DNA from: Opitutales bacterium
GTDB taxonomy: Bacteria > Verrucomicrobiota > Verrucomicrobiia > Opitutales > JABSRG01
DNA: 64,000 nt
Assembly (NCBI GenBank): GCA_028280845.1
Contig: JANQKZ010000017.1
Location: 62,001-126,000 of the forward strand
Direction: 5' to 3'
The position numbers and the translations under genes are program-made. Below the pieces are notes generated by a model, which did no database searches, was not told where the DNA came from, and was given only the letters and a program-made list of their open reading frames with translations. Of this stretch, positions 28,495 to 37,352 are shown piece by piece; within the stretch, counting starts at the first letter, position 1, and every line of letters starts with the position of its first letter.

Positions 28495-29340
28495 TTAGAG
28501 AATGGACTTGAGGTGTTGAATACTTCCCGTGGCACAGCGCATCCCGCGAATGGCTCGTTCGTTCTCCACAATCAGGAGTTGGGTGCCGCCATGAGGGGCG
28601 TGTTGGATAATGGATGTAAAGTCGAGGATTCCGCTGCCGACACAGGTCATCCCGCGGTCGCGGTTATTGTTCATGTCTTTCACGTGGGCCAATTCAAACC
28701 GACCGGGATATCGCTGAAAGAGGTCGATGGGGTCGGCCTCTCCTTTGGCTACCCAATACCAGTCCAACTCGACGCCGACCCACTCCGGGTTGGTTTCCCG
28801 CATGAGGAGATCGAAAACCTGCTCATCTCCAAGGGGCACAAACTCTTTGTCATGGTTGTGCCAGACGAGGCGGAAACCAGCCTGATGGATGGATCGGCCC
28901 AGTTTATTCAGGTTGTCAGCCGCTAGGAGGGTTTCCTCCCGCGAGAGGTTATCAGCCGAGGATAGCCACGGCCAATAGCAGACGAGGTAGCGCGCTTGAA
29001 GATGCTCCACGGTCTGGAGGAAGGTTTTCAGATTCTTCTGTAGCTCGGACATGCTGCTGCCATAGCCCAAGCTTTTCAGGCCGGCGGTTTGAAGGGCCTT
29101 CCCGTAGGTCTTGGCCGAAACGTTGGCGGGAGGGCCACCTTCGATATGGCGGTAGCCCAAGTCGGCCAGCAATTGAATCGTCGCCTGCCAGTCGGCTTCC
29201 ATCTCGGCTTTTACCGTGTTGGTGATCAGGGCAAGCTGATCCTGCCCAAAGGGGGGCGTGCCGGCTCGGCTGACATGGGGAAGGAGTGAGGTTCCAGCGA
29301 GGCCGAGTGAGGCCTGTTTCATCCAAGTTCGTCTCTTCAT
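28495..29340 (-). CDS. Sugar phosphate isomerase/epimerase-type TIM-barrel protein with Tat-like signal
   Basis: 281 residues. It starts with KRRTWMKQASLGLAGTSLLP, a twin-arginine-like export signal. The rest is a xylose-isomerase-like TIM barrel (AP_endonuc_2): LADLGYRHIEGGPP, LKSLGYGSSMSELQ, FRLVWHNHDKEFVPL, WVGVELDWYWVAKGEADP, FELAHVKDM. The His, Glu, Asp and His residues of the metal site are seen in these blocks. It would isomerise, epimerise or dehydrate a sugar. Its operon partner is the Tat-type oxidoreductase downstream, a pair seen often in Planctomycetes and Verrucomicrobia; substrate not readable. Confidence 0.88.
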   Translation of the reverse strand: MKRRTWMKQASLGLAGTSLLPHVSRAGTPPFGQDQLALITNTVKAEMEADWQATIQLLADLGYRHIEGGPPANVSAKTYGKALQTAGLKSLGYGSSMSELQKNLKTFLQTVEHLQARYLVCYWPWLSSADNLSREETLLAADNLNKLGRSIHQAGFRLVWHNHDKEFVPLGDEQVFDLLMRETNPEWVGVELDWYWVAKGEADPIDLFQRYPGRFELAHVKDMNNNRDRGMTCVGSGILDFTSIIQHAPHGGTQLLIVENERAIRGMRCATGSIQHLKSIL

Positions 29341-29438
29341 GGGGTATAGCTCTGCACTATACTCACTGTGGCGAGAGGAGCAATGGAAACTCTTTCCATC
29401 TGACGTTGTGCTGGCCGATTGTTCGGCACCCTGTCACG

Positions 29439-30341
29439 TTAGAGGTTATCGGTATTGATTTTACCGACTTGGCTGCGCGAGGTGTCCGGCTCGAAAATCT
29501 GGCCGTCCTTCTCGATCTGCAAGTTGCTACCTTGGGTGAATGCGATATCGGCTGAGCCGTTAATGGTCAGCGGTACCCGTTCGCCGGTCGAAAGGGTGCC
29601 GCGGTAGAGGAAGTTGCCGTCGCTCAACTGTTTCACCTGAACAAACACCTCACCGGTCGCAATCAAGGTCACGATCTGGCGATCCCCCGAGGCCACGGGA
29701 GGCGTGGAAGCCGTGTCGCCAGGGGAAGTGTCTGGGGGGGTTACGTTCTGGGTCTGAACATCCGGATTAATGCTGGGTGGAGTGGATGGATCATCCCCGC
29801 CCGAGGTAATGGCCTTGATCAGAGCATAGATCAGGAGAAAGAGAATAAACGCACCCGTCGCCCCGATTCCGATTTTCCAGTACAAGGATTTGTCCAGGGC
29901 CATGACTTCCTTGACATCGCCGAGATGGGAGTAGCGTTCTTCCTCGGGGGCTTTGGGCGCTGGGGACGGGCTGACTGGTCGAGGTTCGGGTTCCTGGACA
30001 GCGGGTTCGGGTGCGCTCGTCGGGGCCCCATTTTCTGCTGAGGGAGCAGGGATATCCATGCGACCGAAAAATTCACGGCCCTCCTTTTTGGCGAGGCGGC
30101 TATTGCCGAGTTGGTGCGCCGTGTAGTCGGCCAAAAGTTTTTCCGCATCGAGTTCGAGGTAGTTGGTGTAAATTTTCAGAAAGCCCCGCTTGTAGATATC
30201 GGGCAGAGAAATCTCTGAGAATTGGTTCTTCTCGAAAGAGAGGAGAAAGTCTCCCCTTATTTTTGTCGCTTCCGCGGCCTCGCGGATTGAGATACCTTTT
30301 CGCTTCCGGGCTTCTTCCAGACGTTCACCAATATTCTGCAT
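29439..30341 (-). CDS. RodZ-like helix-turn-helix membrane protein (HTH_25, TM, DUF4115-like)
   Basis: 300 residues. An N-terminal HTH_25 domain (~4-75: RLEEARKRKGISIREAAEAT, LPDIYKRGFLKIYTNYLEL), a Pro/Glu-rich linker (~98-140), one transmembrane helix (~153-175, GIGATGAFILFLLIYALIKA) and a C-terminal beta domain (~220-290: IVTLIATGEVFVQVKQ, GERVPLTINGSADIAFTQGS). This order is that of RodZ, the protein that links MreB filaments to the cell-wall elongation complex. The distal domain matches the DUF4115-type fold expected in RodZ. It is followed at 98 bases by the epimerase-type gene and preceded by an unknown lipoprotein. Confidence 0.85.
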   Translation of the reverse strand: MQNIGERLEEARKRKGISIREAAEATKIRGDFLLSFEKNQFSEISLPDIYKRGFLKIYTNYLELDAEKLLADYTAHQLGNSRLAKKEGREFFGRMDIPAPSAENGAPTSAPEPAVQEPEPRPVSPSPAPKAPEEERYSHLGDVKEVMALDKSLYWKIGIGATGAFILFLLIYALIKAITSGGDDPSTPPSINPDVQTQNVTPPDTSPGDTASTPPVASGDRQIVTLIATGEVFVQVKQLSDGNFLYRGTLSTGERVPLTINGSADIAFTQGSNLQIEKDGQIFEPDTSRSQVGKINTDNL

Positions 30342-30394
30342 ACTTTTCCAAGGTCCTTAAAGAAAAGGAGTTATTTAAGCAATGTTAAATGGGG

Positions 30395-32092
30395 CTACAT
30401 CTCTCCTCCGGAGGGTGGTTCTATTTGTTGTTGCTCCATTGCCTTTTGCATCTGGTAAGCCATGGCTGCATTGGCGATGGCCTGCAGAGTGGGAATGGGC
30501 AGCATATAGTTGGCACTCATTGCGTTGTCGCCGACTTTTACCTCAATCCGAGCGGGAGGCAGGTCTTGCTCGGCCAGCCCCGATAAGATGTTGATGATGT
30601 CCTCAGAACCATCACCGGTTTCTGCCATGGGGAGCCCCTGAAAGATGTTAGCGTAATAGCTGATCATATCGACGCTGCCCTGCATCAGCATGCCAGGCTG
30701 GGAGACGTAGTTCCGCGAGATACTATTGGGGAGGGGGCCACCGGCTTTTACGGCTGTAATGAGGCCTTTGAGACCTTCCCGGCTGCTGGCCAATAAGAGA
30801 TCGCCGTCGTGCAGGGCGATATAAAACTCCTGCTTGGCAAGGTCCTCGAAATTCTCAGGCAGGTCCGTGTTCTCCACCTCAGGCAGGTTGAAGGACTGTT
30901 GGTAAAGGTGATACGTTGTTCCTTCGACCTCCCCGGCATTGCGTTTATATTCCGCGCTAATCATGGGGTCGGCGGCGCCCTGCATATTACCGATGGAGTT
31001 CATCAGCTGCACGGCAAAGAACTCGTAAATCTCATGGATCTGCTCCTCAGTATAATTTCCTTCCACGTATTGAAGTTGCCGGGGCTGGAAATCTTTCCAA
31101 TCGATGGCGCTGCCGAAAAGTCCGCCAGTGCTGGCCATATAGGCGTCCAATCCGGACTTAAAATCTGCCATAATCCCGGCGGCCTCCGGGGGCGCATACT
31201 TGAGGAACGCAGCATAAATATGGTTGACGTAGTCCTGGTTCGCTTTGCTGTTAAGGTCGCCTATAATGGAAATGCTATAACCTTCCGGGATGTATGCACC
31301 GCCTGAGGTGCGTCCAGCGGTTTCCTGGGAAAAGTAGTCTCCCATCGGGGTGCCGCGGAGGGCCTCCATGTTGCCCCCGAGGAGGATATTCTCCGCGCCG
31401 AGGCCCAAGCCGATATTGAGTGATTTGGCAGCCTCCAGTTCATCCAGGCTCGTTTCCAGAAAGGCGATGATCCAGGGGCGGAATTCGGGGGGGAGGGAAG
31501 CGTCAGCGGTAATTTCCCGCCGGATCTCTTCCATGATGGTGCCCCGTTGTTTGACGAGGGAATCGGGGAGGAGGGTAAGCTCCAGGTCAAAGGTGTTAGG
31601 CACCTCAGCCAGTTGGGCGAGTTCATCCGGATCGACTATGAACGCCAGGTCATCCTCACTTGCGGCAAACACCAGATAGTCCCCAACTTCGATGCTGGCG
31701 GTGGTCGGCATTTGGTTCAACTGCGTAGCCAGAATGGCATCGGGCGTCGCTTTCATGAACATGACCGCGCCCGGTTTCTCCGCTCCCTCGGGCATGAGAA
31801 AGAAAATGGTAATCGGCGTGGTATCGGAAAATCCTTCGAAGGCCGGGTAGCCATAAGGACCGAGGAACTGGGGCAACATCATCGCGGACATCCCGCTTGA
31901 ATCCAGCTGCCCCACGAGGCGTATGACTTTTTCACCAAGGACCTTAGGGGCCACCACCTTCATATGGCCCAGGATCGGGTTGTTGTAGGCTACTCGTTCT
32001 TCCACTCCACCTTTTTCTTTTTTCGAGCAGCTGGTGAGGAGGGTGAAAAGCGCCATCAAAATGACAGAGCAAATACGAAGTCGTGAATTCAT
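30395..32092 (-). CDS. Hypothetical lipoprotein
   Basis: 565 residues. The N-terminus is a lipoprotein signal with lipobox LTSC (ICSVILMALFTLLTSCSKK), so the mature protein should be lipid-anchored at Cys22. The rest is a soluble, alpha/beta-like protein with no family I can name; it shows repeated-looking segments of the type VGDYLVFAASEDDLAFIVD and LHDGDLLLASSREGLKGLI, which suggests a two-fold internal duplication of a DUF3352-like layout. It lies between ftsK and the RodZ-like gene on the same strand (gaps 99 and 53 bases), which hints at a role at the cell envelope. Function unknown. Confidence 0.8.
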   Translation of the reverse strand: MNSRLRICSVILMALFTLLTSCSKKEKGGVEERVAYNNPILGHMKVVAPKVLGEKVIRLVGQLDSSGMSAMMLPQFLGPYGYPAFEGFSDTTPITIFFLMPEGAEKPGAVMFMKATPDAILATQLNQMPTTASIEVGDYLVFAASEDDLAFIVDPDELAQLAEVPNTFDLELTLLPDSLVKQRGTIMEEIRREITADASLPPEFRPWIIAFLETSLDELEAAKSLNIGLGLGAENILLGGNMEALRGTPMGDYFSQETAGRTSGGAYIPEGYSISIIGDLNSKANQDYVNHIYAAFLKYAPPEAAGIMADFKSGLDAYMASTGGLFGSAIDWKDFQPRQLQYVEGNYTEEQIHEIYEFFAVQLMNSIGNMQGAADPMISAEYKRNAGEVEGTTYHLYQQSFNLPEVENTDLPENFEDLAKQEFYIALHDGDLLLASSREGLKGLITAVKAGGPLPNSISRNYVSQPGMLMQGSVDMISYYANIFQGLPMAETGDGSEDIINILSGLAEQDLPPARIEVKVGDNAMSANYMLPIPTLQAIANAAMAYQMQKAMEQQQIEPPSGGEM

Positions 32093-32191
32093 AATGAGGT
32101 TCGTGTGGAGTCTGGGTTATTCGACGCGTCCTTGGGGAGCATCGGTATAGAAAGGTTCTGTGTCCAGCGTGGAGTCCGGAATGACCCGGAA

Positions 32192-34798
32192 TTAAATGCT
32201 ATCGAGGTCGACTAAAATATCCCGGGGGCTGGATCCATTTTCCGGACCCACGATCCCGCGATCTTCCAGCTCATCCATGACTCGGGCCGCTCGGTTATAG
32301 CCGATACGCAGGCGACGCTGAAGCATGGAAGTGGAAGCCCGTTGGGTGGATTTCAATACCTGGATGGCCTGCTCAATGAGGGCGTCGTCGCCATCGCCAT
32401 CTCCCCCGCTCCCGCCATCTCCCCCGGCGGCCTCCTCATCGGCCTGCTCAATGTGGCGCTGGACGGCATCGGCGTATCTCACCGGCTCATTGCGGTCTTT
32501 TATGTAGTTCACCAAGTCGGTGATTTCGTCATCGGAGACGAAGGCGCCCTGAGCCCGGGTCATGTGAGCCTGGCCGGGGGGGGTGAAGAGCATATCCCCG
32601 CGCCCGATGAGGGCTTCCGCTCCTCCGGTATCCAGAATGGTGCGGCTGTCCACCTTGGAGGATACCTTAAAGGAAATGCGGGTGGGTAAGTTGGCTTTAA
32701 TCACTCCGGTAATGACATTAACAGAGGGTCGCTGCGTGGCGATGATCAGGTGAATGCCGGCGGCCCGGGCGAGCTGGGCAAGGCGGGCGATACAAGTCTC
32801 GATATCCGCGGGAGCCACCATCATGAGGTCGGCCAGTTCATCCACGATACAGACGATGTAGGGGATCTTCTCTTTCGGCAGGTCAAATTCCGGATCCCGG
32901 GGGACTTCGACGGAGGCGGTGGCAGCCCGTTCCTCAGGAGTGAGGGCTGCATCCATCTCAGCGGCTTTAGCGGCTTCCTCCTTATTCTTAAGGATCTTGG
33001 CATTGAACCCGGCAATATTGCGGACGCCGACTGTGGCAAAGAGCTGATAACGTCGTTCCATTTCGGCGAGCAACCACTTGAGCGCGGCTGGCACCTTTTT
33101 CGGCTCGGTCACCACGGGGATCAACATGTGGGGCAGTTCGTTGAAGGCCTGCATTTCCACAATCTTCGGGTCGACCATGATGAAGCGCAGGTCGTTGGGG
33201 GATTTGCGGTAGAGCAGGGAAGCGATGATGGCATTGATACACACCGTTTTACCCGACCCGGTGGACCCTGCGATGAGGAGGTGAGGCATCTTGGTCAGGT
33301 CTGCGATCATGGGACGGCCACTTACCTCTTTCCCCAACACAATGGGGATCTCTGACTTGGAGTCGACCCAGTCCTTGGTTTCGATAATATCGCGCAGGCA
33401 AACGGATTGTGGCACGGGATTCGGCACTTCCACGCCGACTACCCCTTTGCCGGGAACCGGAGCCAGGATACGAACGGCTTCGGCCTTCAGAGCGAGGGCG
33501 ATGTTTTTATCGAGATTGGAAATCTTTTCGACGCGCACTCCGGCGGCGGGAGTGATTTCGTACCGGGTGATGACGGGTCCGGTGTGAATTTCGCCGAGGT
33601 TTACTTCGACTTTAAACTGGGAGAGCGTCTCCTTGAGGGTTTCAGCGATAGCGTAGTGGTCCTGAATATCTTCAGCCGTCGCTTCACTCGGAGGTTGCAG
33701 CAGCTCCAGGGTGGGAAAGGTATAATCGGCGGTGCTTTGCGGGATAACATTGTCTGCTTTTTCCGTCTTGGCTCCGGCTACGATTTTTAAGTCGGGCGGA
33801 GCGGCTTTGTCCGGTGCAGCACCCACGGGTTGCACCTCAGGTTCCGGCTCCATTTCGGATTCGGGAGCAGCCTCGGGTGTTGGCTCGGGGCCAGGCTCCA
33901 GCATCGGGTGGGGGCCCGGGTCGGGCATATCGTCGTCAGCATCTGAGCGCAACCGGGCGGTATCGTATCCTTTGGGAATGCCGGATAACAGATCTTTAGG
34001 TTCTTCTTCGGGCTCCTCCGGCTCTACCTTGCCCTGGTCTTTTTTTGCACGTTTGGCGGCTTCTTTCTCTTTCTTTTTGCGGGCTTTTTCCTCTTTCTTC
34101 AGGCGTTCCTTTTCCTGGACGGCGAGGAGTTTTTCCTCCCGCCTGCGCTCTTGGCGCCGTTTTTTCTCAAGGGCTTTGGCGTCTCGCCACTCCTGGTAGC
34201 GGGTGCTGATAAGGTCGAGGATGTTGGCAAAGGATTGCAGAATCCCGAGGGCAAACAGGGCCATGAGGACAAGGCCACCCAATAGGGCGCCCAGATCTTC
34301 CTGCAGCATATCTACATAGGCCCGACGGCCAATCCATCCACCCAAGCCCAGCGGTAAGTAATTCTCCGGAAACAGAGCAAGGGCACCGCCCCACAGGTCT
34401 TCACCGAAGAGGGTCAAGAGACCGGAGAGGGAGATGATGGTGATCAGCATGGCGGCGACCCGGGGCACATTGATCAGGTGTCCACGTCGCATCATGAAGA
34501 GGTAACTCATCCAGGCGGGGAAGACAGGAATGGCCCAGGCCGTGAGACCAAAGACATAAAGGACAAAGCCGGCGACCTGCACACCGACCGCACCGACCAA
34601 TTCGTTAGGGCTGGAACTGGTGGAGAAGTACGGGTTCTGGTCAGGGTTGTAGAAAATTAAAGACAACAGGAGCCCGGCAGCCAGGGCGAAGGCAGCTACC
34701 GAGGACAGGGGGCGCACTCTCCTCCGTTTTGGGTCGGAGGTTATTTTTTTGGAGGGCTTCTTTTTTGGGCGGGATTTAGGTGGTTTTTTGGTTGCCAT
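32192..34798 (-). CDS. ftsK: DNA translocase FtsK/SpoIIIE
   Basis: 868 residues from the ATG at 34798; the open frame extends 16 codons further to a TTG, but MATKKPP at 34798 is the better start. Order: N-terminal membrane domain with four to five helices (~40-200: LSSVAAFALAAGLLLSLIFY, VAGFVLYVFGLTAWAIPVFP), a long highly charged Lys/Glu linker (~215-345), then the RecA-like motor with Walker A at IAGSTGSGKTVCINAII (~508), RFIMVDPKIVEM and the YIVCIVDELADLMM Walker B, and a C-terminal gamma winged helix (~800-868: RLRIGYNRAARVMDELEDRG) that reads KOPS-type sequences. FtsK pumps chromosome ends across the closing septum and activates XerCD recombination. Confidence 0.96.
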   Translation of the reverse strand: MATKKPPKSRPKKKPSKKITSDPKRRRVRPLSSVAAFALAAGLLLSLIFYNPDQNPYFSTSSSPNELVGAVGVQVAGFVLYVFGLTAWAIPVFPAWMSYLFMMRRGHLINVPRVAAMLITIISLSGLLTLFGEDLWGGALALFPENYLPLGLGGWIGRRAYVDMLQEDLGALLGGLVLMALFALGILQSFANILDLISTRYQEWRDAKALEKKRRQERRREEKLLAVQEKERLKKEEKARKKKEKEAAKRAKKDQGKVEPEEPEEEPKDLLSGIPKGYDTARLRSDADDDMPDPGPHPMLEPGPEPTPEAAPESEMEPEPEVQPVGAAPDKAAPPDLKIVAGAKTEKADNVIPQSTADYTFPTLELLQPPSEATAEDIQDHYAIAETLKETLSQFKVEVNLGEIHTGPVITRYEITPAAGVRVEKISNLDKNIALALKAEAVRILAPVPGKGVVGVEVPNPVPQSVCLRDIIETKDWVDSKSEIPIVLGKEVSGRPMIADLTKMPHLLIAGSTGSGKTVCINAIIASLLYRKSPNDLRFIMVDPKIVEMQAFNELPHMLIPVVTEPKKVPAALKWLLAEMERRYQLFATVGVRNIAGFNAKILKNKEEAAKAAEMDAALTPEERAATASVEVPRDPEFDLPKEKIPYIVCIVDELADLMMVAPADIETCIARLAQLARAAGIHLIIATQRPSVNVITGVIKANLPTRISFKVSSKVDSRTILDTGGAEALIGRGDMLFTPPGQAHMTRAQGAFVSDDEITDLVNYIKDRNEPVRYADAVQRHIEQADEEAAGGDGGSGGDGDGDDALIEQAIQVLKSTQRASTSMLQRRLRIGYNRAARVMDELEDRGIVGPENGSSPRDILVDLDSI

Positions 34799-34940
34799 AG
34801 ATGTGGGAGATGGCCGGAAAAGACGAGCCCGGGTTGGTTTGGGCAAACCATGGCGGAAAAGAAATATATATTTTGGGAATCCCCTGGATTCAAGAAAAGT
34901 TCAATTGACTTCAATCCCGTAAAAAAAGGGTATAAATGCG

Positions 34941-35903
34941 ATGAAGGGCCTGATACGTTTCCAACCAATTTATCAAACCCGGGTCTGGGGAGGACGTGAC
35001 CTTGCAGCCAAACTCGGCCGTTCCCTGCCGAGTGACGACCCCTACGGAGAAAGCTGGGAAGTGGTGGATCGGCCGGAAGCCCAGTCGGTGGTCTCTGAAG
35101 GGGAACTCGCCGGGACATCCCTCCGAACCTTGCTGGAGGAGCAGGGAGACGCGGTGATGGGCGTAGGGTATCCAGCCGGGCGTCCCTTTCCGATTCTGGT
35201 CAAATGGCTCGATTGCCAGGATCGCCTGAGCTTGCAAGTACACCCGCCGGCGACGGTGGCTCCCACCCTTGGGGGGGAACCCAAAACCGAAAACTGGTAT
35301 GTGGCGGACTGTACGGCTACCGCGGCCCTGTTGGTGGGACTGAAACCGGGAGCAAGCCGGGAAAAGTTTGAAGCCGCCCTGGCTAACAGCACGGCGGAGG
35401 AACTGATTCCCCGGGTCAAGGTGCAGCCCCACGACTCCCTGCTGGTGGAAAGTGGGCGCATACATGCCATTGATGCCGGCAACCTCATTTTAGAAATCCA
35501 ACAAAATAGCGATACCACTTACCGGGTCTATGACTGGGGCCGTGTCGGGCTGGATGGAAATCCGCGGCAGCTGCACGTCGAGGAATCCATGCAGTCGATC
35601 GATTTCGAGGATGTGGAACCGGAGGTGCTCCACACGGAGGGAACGTCAGGAGTGATCGCCGAGTGTAAGGAGTTTCGGATTCGGAAATGGGAAATTGCTT
35701 CCCGAGTTGAGGTCGACCTGGGCGCATTAGATAAAGCGGTCCTGCTCCATATCGCAGCGGGAACAGTCGAGGTATTCCAGGATGCGTCCGCAGCGGGCAC
35801 CTGCACCAAGGGAGAAACCGCCCTGTTGCCCTGGGGAAACCAGACGCGTTGTGTGGCCGGTGCGGACGGGGCCATTTTTCTGGTCACGGATCGATTCTGG
35901 TAG
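34941..35903 (+). CDS. manA: Mannose-6-phosphate isomerase, type I
   Basis: 320 residues. Cupin-fold phosphomannose isomerase interconverting fructose-6-phosphate and mannose-6-phosphate. The zinc site is readable: LSLQVHP (Gln, His), KTENWYV (Glu) and ESGRIHAI (His). The N-terminal RFQPIYQTRVWGGRDLA and GESWEV blocks are typical of the short bacterial class. It supplies mannose or GDP-mannose precursors, or feeds mannose into glycolysis. It stands alone on the plus strand, divergent from ftsK, convergent with a small gene 6 bases away. No Shine-Dalgarno motif is obvious, though GTATAAATGCG lies just ahead. Confidence 0.92.
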   Translation: MKGLIRFQPIYQTRVWGGRDLAAKLGRSLPSDDPYGESWEVVDRPEAQSVVSEGELAGTSLRTLLEEQGDAVMGVGYPAGRPFPILVKWLDCQDRLSLQVHPPATVAPTLGGEPKTENWYVADCTATAALLVGLKPGASREKFEAALANSTAEELIPRVKVQPHDSLLVESGRIHAIDAGNLILEIQQNSDTTYRVYDWGRVGLDGNPRQLHVEESMQSIDFEDVEPEVLHTEGTSGVIAECKEFRIRKWEIASRVEVDLGALDKAVLLHIAAGTVEVFQDASAAGTCTKGETALLPWGNQTRCVAGADGAIFLVTDRFW

Positions 35904-35909
35904 GAGCCA

Positions 35910-36122
35910 TCATGTCTGCTTCTGCTTGAGCTCCCACACCAGGGATCTTCCTTTCCGTCGTTCCCTGACAAGCCCGGAATAGGTTTCCAGCTGTTTGGTC
36001 CATTCAGGGCACGGTCGGTCATAGGGCAAATGGTTACGCTGTTGAAGTTCCTTCCAAGTCAGCCCGTCCGGGGTTCTTTGAAGATCATTCACAATAACTG
36101 CTCTGAATTCGGTAAACGTCAT
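35910..36122 (-). CDS. Small protein, possible winged helix
   Basis: 70 residues from ATG 36122; the frame extends to another Met at 36191 (93 residues), and the choice is uncertain. The sequence (FTEFRAVIVNDLQRTPDGLT, WKELQQRNHLPYDRPC, GLVRERRKGRSLVWEL) has the helix-helix-helix-strand pattern of a small winged-helix fold. It lies just after a YecH-family gene on the same strand, 77 bases from its stop to this ATG. I do not recognise the family. It is supported by composition and by its position between two real genes. Confidence 0.55.
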   Translation of the reverse strand: MTFTEFRAVIVNDLQRTPDGLTWKELQQRNHLPYDRPCPEWTKQLETYSGLVRERRKGRSLVWELKQKQT

Positions 36123-36199
36123 GCTAACCACGTGATTTATGTGATCTTCGGGAGGATTGAAGAAAACGTTTTTTGTCAGGCGGATGTCCAAGACTCTGT

Positions 36200-36445
36200 T
36201 TATCCATGGTGGCAGATTCTATCAGGAGCAGTGGTTAATCCTTCCCCTGGTTCTACAAATTTTCCACGAGCGGCGAGGAAGTCTATCAGTTCGTCAGGGG
36301 TCAAATTTTCAGCGCTACAGGTAAAGTATCGGGCGTCCTCGCCCAATCGCTCTTCGATGGCTGTTTTCAGGGAGATCCGGGTAAAAGAACGACCGCTTTC
36401 GATCATCATTTGCATAACCTCGTGTCCGTGAATCTGTGTTGACAT
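36200..36445 (-). CDS. YecH family (DUF2492) metal-binding small protein
   Basis: 81 residues from the ATG at 36445 (another in-frame ATG at 36454 is possible; the longer open frame with a Pro/Arg-rich start is unlikely to be real). The match to the YecH family is clear from IHGHEVMQMMIESGRSFTR, EERLGEDARYFTCSAENLTP and DELIDFLAARGKFVEP, ending in PDRICHHG. The conserved His and Cys residues, especially the C-terminal CHH, fit a metal site. Biological role is unknown in the family. It appears to be in a unit with the small winged-helix-like gene downstream. Confidence 0.85.
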   Translation of the reverse strand: MSTQIHGHEVMQMMIESGRSFTRISLKTAIEERLGEDARYFTCSAENLTPDELIDFLAARGKFVEPGEGLTTAPDRICHHG

Positions 36446-36600
36446 TATCGACATGATTGCAGAGTCGACCGGGGCATCGCGAGTTATTTCCGACCCGTGA
36501 CATGAGCGGCGTATGCGCTCAGGCGGTAAGCTCGATCGCGATGGTTCGGGTGGCCGGTTCGACATCGAGTGCGGGAACAGGAGCCCCTATTCCCAGAGCT

Positions 36601-37110
36601 TCAGGAACCGAAGGTCCGTTTATGTTTTCGGATTTGCTTTAAGGCCCAATCATAGTGGCTGGACGTGGCCGACACAAAGTAAGAGCCGAGTGAGGTTGAT
36701 CCCGTCCAGGGGTATCGTTTTTTCTCAAAAAGTGCCTCATCCGAATACTGCTCAATCAGAGCGCGAACCTGCTGGAAAGACGCTTTCAAAAGCTCTTGGG
36801 CTTTGTCGAAGGGGGTGTCCTGGTAGGCTTGCCAGATGGCCTTATTTAAATCGGGCAGGGTTTTCCAGGTGTAGCCCTTGGCCGGGATGTCTGGCTTTTC
36901 GCCCCGCATTCCCACCTCATGCCAGCGCATGAACATGAGGTGCCATTCATGCAGGTGGACCAGAGTATCTCTCACGTTGCGGTCTCGATGCTCGAAGTTG
37001 AAGGCACCGTGCAATTGCTCGTCGGTTAAGGAATCGACCAGGGATTGGAGTTTTTCAAAATTGGCTGCGCCCATGTCGAGTAGGGATGTTTTATCGGTAG
37101 GCCTTGGCAT
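36601..37110 (-). CDS. ClbS/DfsB (DUF1706) family four-helix protein
   Basis: 169 residues. The sequence RDRNVRDTLVHLHEWHLMFM, WHEVGMRGEKPDIPAKGYTW and GSTSLGSYFVSATSSHYDWA follows the ClbS/DfsB family (DUF1706, DinB-like four-helix bundle). ClbS protects colibactin producers by hydrolysing the toxin's cyclopropane; most family members elsewhere have no known substrate. No biosynthetic cluster is nearby, so a self-resistance role is not supported here. It is separate from its neighbours, 490 bases before the YecH stop and divergent from grpE. Confidence 0.85.
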   Translation of the reverse strand: MPRPTDKTSLLDMGAANFEKLQSLVDSLTDEQLHGAFNFEHRDRNVRDTLVHLHEWHLMFMRWHEVGMRGEKPDIPAKGYTWKTLPDLNKAIWQAYQDTPFDKAQELLKASFQQVRALIEQYSDEALFEKKRYPWTGSTSLGSYFVSATSSHYDWALKQIRKHKRTFGS

Positions 37111-37281
37111 AGGTTTTTTCGGAGTAGAAGGAGAAATGGATTTCGTGAGGCCTCAATCTTAATCAGGGAGAGGTCGCTCGATAATCGTGAATGCAGTCCC
37201 GGGCAAACTATAAGGAAATGATATTTCGACCATTATGGAATGTGGGTGGAGGATCGCGGAAGCTTACCTCCAGACTTGCCA

Positions 37282-37300
37282 AGGGCGGAAATTTCGCCCT
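37282..37300. promoter_or_regulatory. 19-base near-perfect palindrome upstream of grpE-dnaJ
   Basis: AGGGCGGAAATTTCGCCCT is symmetric except for one G/T position. It ends 52 bases before the grpE ATG, within the likely promoter. It is not a CIRCE element (TTAGCACTC-N9-GAGTGCTAA). Candidate operator for heat-shock control, or an RNA hairpin in the leader. Confidence 0.45.
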
Positions 37301-37352
37301 AATTGAACACTCTTGTTACTGGTTTGGGAGGTTCCACTTTAAAATCTTGGAT

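Noticed and set aside
36446-36565. N-terminal extension of the YecH-family gene
   Set aside because: The added Pro/Arg-rich sequence has no counterpart in the family; the conserved part starts at the ATG at 36445.
36601-37110. Colibactin-type self-resistance role for the ClbS-like gene
   Set aside because: No NRPS/PKS genes are present in the window; most family members have unrelated or unknown roles.
37191-37352. Upstream extension of grpE
   Set aside because: No similarity to GrpE; typical GrpE begins with the acidic tail at 37353, and the region contains a palindrome fitting a promoter.
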